A stretch of 64,000 bases of DNA, from positions 4,684 to 68,683 of the forward strand of contig MPNW01000095.1 in the NCBI GenBank assembly GCA_011800805.1, read 5' to 3'. Of the stretch, positions 50,701-62,700 are shown one piece after another (positions within the stretch are counted from its first letter, which is position 1; every line of letters begins with the position of its first letter). The translations under genes and the position numbers were made by a program. Under the pieces are notes generated by a model. The model was not told where the DNA came from and made no database searches. It worked only from the letters and a program-made list of their open reading frames with translations. This DNA is from Hirudo medicinalis. Lineage: Eukaryota; Annelida; Clitellata; Hirudinida; Hirudinidae.

Positions 50701-53700
50701 AAATGAAATGAAAGCAACTGGAAACCTATTTATAATGGCCATCGTCAACAAACATTACGACGAAAAGTATTACTTGAGTTGGGAGGGTAGAAAACAGTTG
50801 CTCAGATTCACTGTTGCCATCTTTCGCTTTCTTTCTGATTAATTCAACGAGTTTTTGAAGGCTTTCCAGGTTATTCAGGAAGTTTTGGGGAGACTCGTCC
50901 GAGAATGAAATTTTGTAATTTTGAGGTTTGGGAGTCTCAAATTCACGACTGGATTCATTTTTAAAAAGTTCACTCTCTAAGATTTTCAATCGGAGTCTCG
51001 AAAGACTGAAATGCTCCAGAAGTTTCTTCTCGAGTTCCTTGTTAAGCTTTTGCTGTTTGGCAAGCCCCTGCTCCAAATTGTTGAGTTTGTTTGCTCTCGC
51101 ATTAAAATCAGCTTTCAAATATGCAGCCGACGTCTGCAAATACGAAGTGCTAAACAGTTCCATAAGTGGCAATAATTATAACGATTCTAATTAAATTACT
51201 TGAAATGTTATTTTATTATATGCAATTTAAGATCTGAGCAAATAACTATACATCGATTGGTCTCTCTACTTCCTCCACAATTAACTCTAGCCTGTTGATC
51301 CAACTATTTAACTCTTCCAGCTCCTCGCAGACTGAGTGGAAATCTATAATTTCTTCCATTAATTCCTGGTGGCTATTGTGGTCGTTTGTTCCTCTAATAA
51401 CCTAATTATTTTAGTTATTTTTTATTTATTGCCTTTAATTTTTTTTTTATACATTTCTTGTAACTAAACTAACCTGTACAGAATTTTTAGGATTATTAGC
51501 TTTAGCAAGCTCACATAAAGTTGATTCATTTGGAACGTTGTTGCCGCTTTTCTGTTTTAATTAAAAAAATTTTTTTTCAAGCACTTGTTCACTAAACAAG
51601 ACAAATAGAATTATTATATTATAATATTATTATATTACTAAATTATTTTTTAAAAATCAGATGAAATGTTTTAAGCCAAAAGTATTTTAATGCGCTCCAG
51701 ACGAACCCTGTGATTTACGTCGCCAAAGTCAGGAGCAAACACATTATTTAATGCGATTAAATATCACAATGCTAAACCATGCATCGTACCTCCATAACTC
51801 CTGTCACATGTTTCCATTGCTTGTTCACCGCTTTCACTTTGAAGTCAATGATGTGACTGAATTTTGAATTTCTGCTGTTTATCTCCTTTGCGAGTTTCCT
51901 ACATTTATCAAGCAACCTCAGGAGATCCTCACGAGATGTCTGATTGAATAAATTTATTAATTAATGTTAGTAATTTGTTCAAAAAATATATTATAAGTTG
52001 TTATGTAACAAATATTATAATGTAGCGTGATATTAACCAAGAAAGAATCCACTGTCTTTGATTCTCTATATTCATCCTCGATTTTCTTCAATATTTCAAT
52101 AGCATTATTCTGGATCTCAGTAAATTCCCCATATTTCATATCCACGATCTCCTCTTCCTTCTAAAAAATATTATGACATTTTATAGCCGATCCTCATCCT
52201 CATCATTATTGTCATACTACATCATCGGAATCACAAAAAGTTAAACGGTAAACATCGAACCATGACTATGAGTTTGAAATCTTCTACGGTCTGGAGCAGT
52301 TCTTTTAATGTTTCTTGGGCATCGTGAAATTTTTTTTGTTGGATAATTAACATATTTTCTTCTAATAATTCCGAATCTTTCTTGAATGAAGAAGCCAGTG
52401 AAATAATTTTTTCAAGCATTCCCGGAATTTCGTGACTTTTATTCTGAATAATTTAATAACAGTATTCTTTAACCTTCTTCAAAACTTGTGTGCACAATTT
52501 ACTTGACGAATTCATGCTCTCATTCAAGGGGTTTGTTAAATAATGATTATTTATTTGATTCAACCACATGTTTCTCAACTAAATTTATTTCATGATCCAT
52601 TAATCATGCAAAATTTTATTTTTCTTATAAAAATACTTTTATCCATTGTTGGCACAAATCCAGATTCTCTAGATGGGCACTTTCCTTGTGTATTTCCAAA
52701 TCTTTCACGAGATTTTCAATATATTCAAAGGCGTCATGACTTTCTATATATATTCTCAGCAGTTCTTCAAGATCATTCTTGTCTCTTGTTATCTTGAACA
52801 CGACAAGCATTATCAATATAAATAATAAAGTAATCAATCAATCTATCATTCAATCAATAGACTATTGGGTTAGATTTATGGTTAGACTATTGAAACTTTA
52901 TTACGTTTACTAATTTATTACTTACACCAGTTAACTATCAGAAATTCTTAAACAAAAAGTTGGCTTTATGTAATACTGTTAATAGTTTAAAGCAAGTACA
53001 ACCTTTACACTAATGGCATTATATAAGTTTTTGAGATCATCCAATTGTGAGGTCAAGAGGAGGGGCTGCTGCGTTAGCTTCTTTTCAACCACTTGCTTGC
53101 CACTTCTCATCACAGTCTCAAAATCGCTCTTCATTCCACTTATTAAATGATTGCTTGCCTAGAGACATATTTTAATAACGAGGTGTTTTTTTTAAATTTA
53201 ATAAATGTGCATGAATTTATTTATCAATTTAAAAGGAATAAAATATATTATAAATTGCAATTTAAATATATGTATATATTTAACCAATTTTAAACAATAA
53301 ACAATAAACGATTATAAAATTAGTTACAAAACTTGCCATCCTTGAGTTGATAAATAGTTGGATCTCTTCACTTCTGAAAGACTTTAGTTTGGTCTTCAAC
53401 TGCAGATCAAGTGCTTCCAAATCGCCTTTAATTTTTGTCAACTTTCCATCTAAGCCATTTCTCTGCCAGTACAAAAAATTGTCTTCAACCTCATTGTAAT
53501 GTTTCTGAAAAAAATGCGAGCTTAAATCTTTAAATGTACAACTGAATAAAAAATGAGTCTGATATTTTGACAACAATAATTATGATGATGATTGCGAATA
53601 TCAGCTTTATCGGATATCGTGCGGATTAAATAAATTAATCAAATTAATTTAATATTTTTATTATTGAAAGATGTACATGTAATCGATCGAACATGCCAAA

Positions 53701-56700
53701 AAATTTAATTATCTGTGAACAAAAAATTTGTTTATAATAATAAAAATCAAATCAAAAAAATTATAACGGCATTTATGCATAATTAATGCAGCGCTTGCTT
53801 CTGTCAGGAATACAAAAATGGTTATGCAGATATTCACATATTAAACAAACAATATCATTTTACCAATAGAATCAGTATAATATTATACGTTTAACAATTA
53901 ACAATGAAATTTTTCCCAATTAAAGTAATTTACAAACAGAGAGCAACTGAAGTTGTCCTTCCAATTTCGATGCAGCATCTGATCTTCCGTTGTTCCGCAT
54001 AGTCTGGGCGTCCCTCAACAAATCCTTTAAAGTCTTCTTTCGAGTCTCAAAATCACGCCTCATGTTCTAGCATTGGATGGAAATATTTATTAATCAAATG
54101 GAGTCATTATTGCTGAAAACTTTGTTAGATTATCTAGAAAAACGGAATAAAAATGGTTTCGATATTTGCTCTTAGTTGTACGGCATGGCGTGATTCCTTT
54201 TAATTAATTAATATATATAATATAGTTTATTTACTTTCGAAGTGATGAAATGTTAAAAATAATTGTGCAATTATTACTCTCAAATAATGCACAAAAAAAA
54301 AATGCCAATTTAACTTGATAGTTTGTTTCTTCTCCAATAGATGGATCTTCCCTAATAACCTCGTTAGTGTCCCAGAGCCACTGGGTTATGTCAGATATTA
54401 AATTCTCTCTTTCCTGACTTTCACTAATCATTTCAGATAGTTTTGATGCAGCCGCTTTTGCCTAATGATTTGATAATGACGAAGACGATGATGAAGTGTT
54501 AATGCAGTGAAAGAGATATGATGATAACGATGGTAAAGAAGATGAGAAGATTCTCTGATAATCACCTCTCTATGCAAATGCTTGTAATCCTTGAGATATT
54601 CGTCGAGATGTTGATTGACGTCATCCATAAGCATGTTTTCATTCATTAATTCTTGCGAGAGTTTCATTATCTTTTCAAAATTGTTGTCTGAGGATAGGAT
54701 ATTTTCTAGATCCTGTTTTAGAGATGATAACGGTCATGAGTACGGTGAGGATGACAATGGTGATGGTGTATGCAAACCTCTAATTCTTCCGCGAATTCTT
54801 CGGCATCCAAGGATTTAGAATTCTGCTGTTTCTCCAGCTGGCATCTCAACTTATCCAAACGATTACGCTCTTCTTTTAGCAGTTCTAAATGTGATAAATA
54901 AGGTATGATGAGGATAATTATGATGGAGATTTATTTTCAATGTTTTACTACTAAACAACAAAAACAACCAAAATACTCAATGCAATGTATGATCATCAAA
55001 GAAGGTGATGCTCAAAGCAAAGCAATTAATGTTGAAAGGCAGACAAAAAGAAAGCTTTATAAGATAATATACGAATAATAAGGGGAGAATTTATAATATC
55101 ACAGGAACAGACCTGATTTCGAACATTTAAAAAAAAAACAAACAAAAAACAAGTGTATTTAGTGCAGTTTATAGTGAAACTAATTATAGCAACTAGTTAC
55201 GACTTTTTTTTAAATCATAAATCATAAAAAGTCATAAATTTTAAACATTTGTTTAAAAGTTATGAAAAATACACTAATTTTATTTTTTTTAAAAAAAGTC
55301 ACCTCCAAACTGAAAATTCGATTTTATCTTACAAGAGGTAAAGGGTAAAAATATTTTTTGGAAGATACTATTTTCAATTCTATTGATGTAATTGGATAGT
55401 ACTTATGCAGTTATGATGAAAAATGTAAAAAGAGCTAGTATTGCTCGGGAATTCCAACATACATTACAAATTTGAAATTTCTAAAACTTCACTTTAGGAA
55501 ATCTTCCAGTTTCTCAAAAAAGTGGAAAACTCGAGTTATTAAGAAATATAAATTTTATATCATCACTGCCATCCTGCTGTTTCAGTAATCTCTACTTTAC
55601 CATTCTTAAAAATTCATCTGGAGATTTTCGTAGTTTTTCCGGAATAAACGGATATTCGATATTGGTAGATGTACTGCTTCCTCCAAGTTCATCATGAGAA
55701 AGCACTTGGTTAAGAATAACCAATGAATTGTAGTTCTTCCAGTTTCTTTTGAGCAAACAGTCTTTGTAACAGAATGACAATCCTAGGCCTTCTTTCGGTA
55801 TTTACCTTTGCATGTCCGCAATAATCATTTTTATATTATTCCTTAAATAGTATACATCCAGAACAGCTGTTATTTCCTTGACAACTCAATCCGCTTTTCC
55901 GTTTGGTCTATGTAGTGCTCTTAATTACTCTTCGTTCATCCATCAACTCAGCACTTGATATTCTTGACCAATACGTTTGGTCAATACAATACTTCAATAC
56001 GTTTACAATCAAAATGCAATGACCAGTTTTTTAAGTGTTTTCTTTAAATTTAACAGCATTTTTATACGGTTTTACAAATTTTATGTTGAGGGTGACTTTT
56101 GAAAACTAAACAGAATTGAACCTCTTTTTATTATTTTTGATAAATTAAGTATGTGAACAAATGTTCATCGATTTAAGGTACAGGAAATCAGTCATATTAC
56201 AAAAAGTTATAACACTAATGTCTACAATATAACTCATTGTAATGCTTGTTGGCTTAACCCACCAGAGAGAAGATTATGGCTGGCCTTTGCCATTGAAAAT
56301 TTGTCCAGTAGAGTGCTGATCCTAGATCTAACACAGGAAAACTTCTCCTTGTTTAAATTAAAAACGTGGAATATATTTCCATCGTCGATCTCGTCGATAT
56401 CTGCTTCGCTTTCGTTCTTGATAATTTCCAATTCTTTCTCTACCTCACACAGTACAATCGAACTTTGTAATTCAAACTCATGCAGAAGAATCTAAAATCA
56501 TTGATTCCAATTTAATGCAACAGGTCCATTTAAATAAATTTGATTGTTTTATTGCTACTCCTTGAATAGGACTTTGTACTAAAATATTTTTAACCTTGAA
56601 ATGATCCGCAAGAGAACTTATTTCCGCCAAAGTAGAGACTTTATATTCCTTATCGGTGTTCACCTTCACAGTTCCGTCTATCCATTTATCTAAGGAATGC

Positions 56701-59700
56701 AGCTTTGAAAACAAGGATTCAAACCTCACCAGATCCGATTTTAGAATCTCATACTGTTTTTCCGACAACTTGCATATCTTTCCCCATCTAAGAATGTTTT
56801 TAAAAAATTCAGAGGTTATTGAAATGAATAATTAAATAGAGTAATAACATAACCTATATGGGAGACAAGTTGATAACGATGATTATAATGATCGTGATTG
56901 TAGAGAATACCTAAAATTCATGTCCTCCTGGTCACTTCTGAGTTTTCTGGCAAAGCTTGAATTGGCGTTGGAGCAAAAGTTTTCGACGACTTCATTCATG
57001 GATACTACACTACTCTCCATAGTTCTTATGTCTTCTCTCACTCCCTTAGTTGAAAGGTCATATTATCGAGCTTATTAATTTGTTCATTTATTAATGCGTT
57101 ACTTAATATTATATTAATAAGTATTAAATGAACATATATTTTATATATACTCTATACATATTTAAAATATATATTTTATGTATATTCTATAAAGACTCCA
57201 AAGTCAACTACAGTAAGTGCAAACTATAGTTTGATAACAAAAGCTAGTTTTTGCAGCGATTAAAGGCATGACAAGCATAAATACAAATACACATTTCACA
57301 AACTGTTACAAAAATCACATTTCACGTACTTCACTCTCGTTAAGTTGAGCTTTCAGAAGATCAATGTTGCCCTTGGGCAATGGTTCAGTGCTAAGGAATG
57401 TCTCCATTTCATTAAGCCATTTGGTCAACTCCTTGCAGTGAATCTGGTTTGAAGTTGATATTTCCAAATTATTTACAATTAATTACAGATTATCAACTTC
57501 GTATAAAGACAGGCATGTTAATTTTTGTAGAACCAGAAACTAAATCATGCATGTTTTTTCAAACTTTTTATGTTTTATGCAAACGAAACCAGATCAGAAT
57601 AAAGTAATTCAAAATCAAATACAGTAAAACCTCGATTGTTCGTACTAACTCGGACTGATTTAGCTTAACGAATTGTTCGAATATATTGAAATGAATGAAG
57701 GCACCTTAATCGTGTAATAATTGATACCTGAAAATCTGTGACCTTCTCAATGGCAGTTTTGAGTCTCTCATGTTTGGAATTAAGAATATCTCTGAGATGT
57801 GTCCATCTGTGATTGAGTAGATCAATGTCTCCGCATACATTATTCAGTTTGAGTTCATAGTCACTCAACCGTCCCTTTATTTCTTCTGTGGCATGGTTTA
57901 AGTATTCCAGGTGATTCAATTTATCGTTCACCTCATCTAACAGATCCTGGATAACAAATACGTTTATTGATTTTATTTTATCATTATTGTAATTGTTAAT
58001 CATAGCATCGATTATTATATTACATAAAAATTATTCATGTTCAATCATTTGTTATTCATCCAGCAAACAGTTTCTTTAAAGCTTCTAACCTCGAGGGCTT
58101 TACTGTCCTTCTCCATGTATTCAACGAAGTTGATGATAATGAGTGATGATGACAACGATGATACCTTCGATTCCGTTTGGTCCAACCAATGGTTGAAGCC
58201 GGAGAGTGAGTCGGAAAATGACTTCGAAGGTATACAGTCTAAGGCTCTGGAAACCGAAGCTTGTCTTGAACCTTTCAAATGTCAAATATGAAAGCAAAAT
58301 CGATAGAAAATATGTATGAAACCTTGAATGAAAGTTAGACAAAACATGTAATACACGATAATGAAGTCATGCTTAACATAAATTTAAAAAAAATGTATTC
58401 TTTTTGTGCCAAATCTCGCCAATTTACCATCATTTGTCATAAAAATAAGTAAACTTCCCATACCCATCTTGGCTAAGGTATTTTTAAAATTTTGTTCTAC
58501 AATTTCTAATTTCTCTGACAGTTCATCGATATTTGCGGAATCCTGAAGAAGTTCCTTTAACTTCCTGATGTTGTCTTCGTAAGATTGCAAAGCTTTCATT
58601 TTCACCTGCATAAATATTGAAATTAAATAAACACAATATTCGTTTTGATATTTAATTAGATTAAAATTGGAACAAAATAGAAGATTTCTTTCTTATGAAT
58701 AAATGCGGGATTGATCAAAGTAGTGCGCGCTCCAACATAGTCCCAAGACAACAATTTAATTGTAGCGGAAAATTTAAAGAAATATCTTTAATATTAAATT
58801 TTCATAATAACGTGAAGATTTTTTGGACCAAGGGCCTTTAGAGTTATGTTCCAGTGCTATGTTACATAAATACACCGACCCTATTTTGCTCCAATAGACG
58901 GCTCAGCTGAGCAAAATCTCTCTCCGAAATGACATTCATCTGTTCATCAACCCATCGTTCGTATCCATTAACGGCATCTTTGAGCAGCTCAAGTTGTTCA
59001 AGAAAATCATGAGATTTCCTGGTGGATTTGAGTTGTTTTATATTTTTTTCCAAAATTTTCAAGAGAATATCCCATCGCCTTTCGATCGATTTTAAAGCCT
59101 CAATAGTTGGTCCCGTAGGTTTCTTTGCTGCAAGGTGAAATAAAAATAAAGATCCAAAAGAATATTAGTTAATAAACTTAAAATTTAAAATATTTATTAT
59201 TGCTCCGAAGAGTCACTTAAAGAACATAAGCAATTGAGCCACATGTCTTTTTTTTTTACATTTGAGAAGTTCTTGACAAAGAAATTTTCCAGTAAATTGG
59301 AGGGTCTCCAAGTGTTTCAAATGGACAGCAACATCTTTTTCAGCATCCTAGGATAATAAATATTTAATATGTTATAAAGTAACCCAACAATTATTACTAA
59401 TAGATGTCACGAATTATTAGAGATATTTGCGCCATTCCGGTTATACAAATTCCGGAAGTAAAATAGTTAATATTTCGGCTTCATAAATTTTTTCCATGAT
59501 AAATAAACCGTGATTGAAATAATGTCACCTCAATAAGAACTGCTTGTTCATGTATGTTGAGACTCAATTGGCTATCGAAGCGTTCACTATCAAGGGAGAC
59601 CATTTCCTGAGTAACCTCCGCCTGATCCAGCCATTGATTCAAGGCAGCAACCTGTTTATCGAACTCTTGCTTCAGATTCATAGAATCAAAAGTGCTCTTG

Positions 59701-62700
59701 GAAACATCTATCTTCAAGGATTCAAAGCTCTTCCGTTTCAAAGATTTTGTCTTTTCTGAAGGATGGTTTGAGGAAAGACATGGTGATTCTCCATCAAATC
59801 TGGGAATTTTCTTCAATATCGAAAAGGTTGTTAAATAATGCCCATTTTTAGAAATCCTTATACGTTGGACAATGTCAGCAAAGGTATCTTCGTTATAAAT
59901 CTTTTCTCCAAAATTATCTCTACTAGGTTTGAAAGCTTTCAATTCGTCTTCGCTGAATGTTCGTCTCTTCCATCTAAGTGATCCAGTCCTTTCTTTAACA
60001 TTCTTCGATATTTCATCATCGCTTGCGGTCTCATCAGTCTTCTTAAAGCCCTGAAAACTCTTAAGGACATCAATGTCTTTTGTGCTCAGAGTTTCAGTCA
60101 GAAATTTGATTGAAATAAGATTTCCTAATGATGTCTTGAAATCTTGCTCGAATCCACCTTCTAGGTCATTGCCTTCATTTGAAACAACCGCAATTTCTAT
60201 CCCAGACTCGGAGATATCTTTACTCAATGCTTCCATGTTTCTAACCAATATGTCCCATCTCTCCTGGCATGATTGCAGTTCGCGATTGATAAATTCAATA
60301 ATCAGCTTTTCATCATGTGATATCTTGGCCAATTCTGATCCAAGTGTGTTCAGTCGCTGGAATTCATCAACCATCTTTTCCATATTGTTCTCAATCATCT
60401 GTGGATAAAAACATCTCTGATACTTTTAAGAGTTTGCTGCAGGTTATTTTGGCAGATTTAAACTTTTCATTTTCAATTTCAATTTCCTGCCTGCTGAGAT
60501 TGTTTATCGTGCTCGAATGAATAATAATATTTAATGTATGAAAAATCGGGGCTTTATCTGCGCTCAATTAAAAACTAAATAAATTTATAAATTTATTTTG
60601 CCATAATTTTTGTTTAATCATTTTGCCTTTACATTTTACATAGCCCAATTTCAACCATCCATCCAAAACGTTTGAATAATACCTTGAGACACTTGACTTG
60701 TTGCACGACATGCTCCAGATTTTCGTCACTTAATCCTCTCCCATCTCCTGTTTCCAACCTTAAAACGCCATTGAGTAAAGCCTCCGTCTCCATCAACCAC
60801 TCCTTGAATTGGCCCAGCTTCATGACAAAACCACTTCTCTGCCGCCTCAAGTTTTCCATAAAATGTTTTAAATCCTCAATTTCAGAAGAAACCTTGAGCC
60901 ATCTCTTTCCGAGTTCTTCCAGCTGGTTTTCCATCGCTAGGGTTAGGGTTAGGGTGATAGGACCGATCTATATATATATATATATTTTGGACCGATCAAA
61001 TTTATCTTAATGGCTGAATGGCCCTTCAATTTGTGTTTGTAGATACATAAATAAAAATAAAATACACGATCAATTGAATGATAATAAATTTAAATCTCCA
61101 AGAATACTATTAAAAATATTATTATTTACACCACTAAATGCAATAATGTATGTAGGCTTCAAGCTAAAGATGAAATGCAATATTAAATCAATAAAAAATA
61201 TTTAAAACCCAAATGGGAGCCAGCTTCGTCGACAACCAGCAGCATTGACTGAAGACTTGATACCTCTTTTTGCAGAGATGGCAAAGTCCGCTCCAATATC
61301 TGTGAGGTTGGGTTGCATGATGGTATTCTTATCAAGCGTTAAATGGTATTCTTTAAGTCTTAACATTTTGAACTAATTTATGAATAAGATAGTGACTAAT
61401 TAAAATTAAATAATTTAAATCATTTTTTCATTAAGTTTTATTAATTAACATTCAAATGTAAGTTTATCATTTTTATTTTGTATATTTGTATTACTAGGCA
61501 TTAAGGGTTTTACTTCGCTAAATAGCACAAAAAAAGAACTCAATTCTAATTTATTAAAATTTCTTGAAATACTCTTATTTCATTCTTAACGGAATCCTCA
61601 AAACGTTATCATGACTAAGTTTAATCAGCAGTAACTAATTTAAGAGTTAATTCAATAATCACTTTTCAGTCTTATCTTAATTTAATTATCTGCCAAATTA
61701 TTGAGAAGATCCTAAAGACTTAGGATTTTTGTTAACTGCCTTGACGATGACTGCTTATTATTCAATAAATTCTATAGATTATACCGTATTATTGAAGGGC
61801 TGCTGAATATAATCCACACAACGTTTATTTAAACCTGAAGCTGATCGATTCCATTTTCAACAGAGCTTTCTTTTAATGCCTTAACTTTGTTTTCAAACGA
61901 TGACAAATGATTTGCAAAAGTCTCAATTTCCATTTGTTGTTCTTTAACTAGGTTTGAATGTAAACTGGTGGTAAAAACAATCAGATATGCAATTTTGGTA
62001 GATTGCAATAATGCATGCATAATGTTTCTTACAGAAGCTAATTTTACAAATAATTACAAAACAGTGCGTTACTTGTTTTGCCTCTCCATAGCTTTAGTTC
62101 TTAGTTCTTCCCAGCATTTGTTTATCATGTCTATTTGTCTTTCAATAAGCTGTTTTTGATGATCATCTACTGAAGCACATTTAGCTAGGGCAATTCCGCC
62201 CATCAATATTTGCCCGACAATATCCTGTCTTTCAGTGAGTTTCAACATGAAGGTCTGTTGGATACCAAATGTTGAATTATTAATGTAACAATAACAATAA
62301 TGTTAGTAATGGCTAAACTGACTACTTAAAGAAACTAAAAGTTTCACAACGTTCCACTAATTGTTTCTGCACCCACAAACAATAATGGATGCAACATCAT
62401 TAATACATACCTCATGCTGATGAAATTGGTCCCTTAGAATTTCCAAATCTCCTGAGAAGAGTCTCCTCTCCGAAAGTAAGTTCAGGTCCTCCGTCAGCCA
62501 TGTTAGAGTGTCCTCAGTGATCAATAAAAAGTTGTCAAAGTTCGTCGAAAAGCTGTGAAATGGAGGAGGCACTGGAGAATTTGGAGGTGATACTTTGTCG
62601 TGCTGTGTTATTGTGATCAATTTGTGTTTATTAATATTGTAAATATATTTAATAAAATAAATATGAAAAAAATTTAATGCATTTAATTTCAATAACTAAT

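Larger units (their letters stand above)
43068..62605 (-). other. DMD: Dystrophin spectrin-repeat rod
   Basis: About 45 small exons encode heptad-patterned helices with recurring Trp, e.g. [76 protein letters not shown]. Approximate exon blocks, high to low: 62605-62410, 62255-62070, 61960-61833, 61305-61215, 60937-60680, 60398-59529, 59350-59260, 59130-58880, 58606-58460, 58280-58090, 57950-57727, 57445-57330, 57055-56912, 56790-56595, 56490-56260, 55793-55609, 54890-54775, 54710-54565, 54460-54315, 54066-53935, 53510-53330, 53160-53000, 52800-52635, 52440-52255, 52160-52035, 51940-51790, 51550-51250, 51140-50760, 50430-50270, 50070-49928, 49740-49559, 49460-49290, 48675-48460, 48290-48020, 46980-46860, 46590-46350, 46010-45870, 45280-45113, 44960-44870, 44525-44427, 44300-44153, 43742-43620, 43158-43068. 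Some short exons may be missed. Confidence 0.75.

Noticed and set aside
43068..62605. Rod region as nesprin, MACF/dystonin or spectrin
   Set aside because: The flanking CH2, WW, EF-hand-like, ZZ and coiled-coil exons on the same strand and in order are specific to dystrophin/utrophin.
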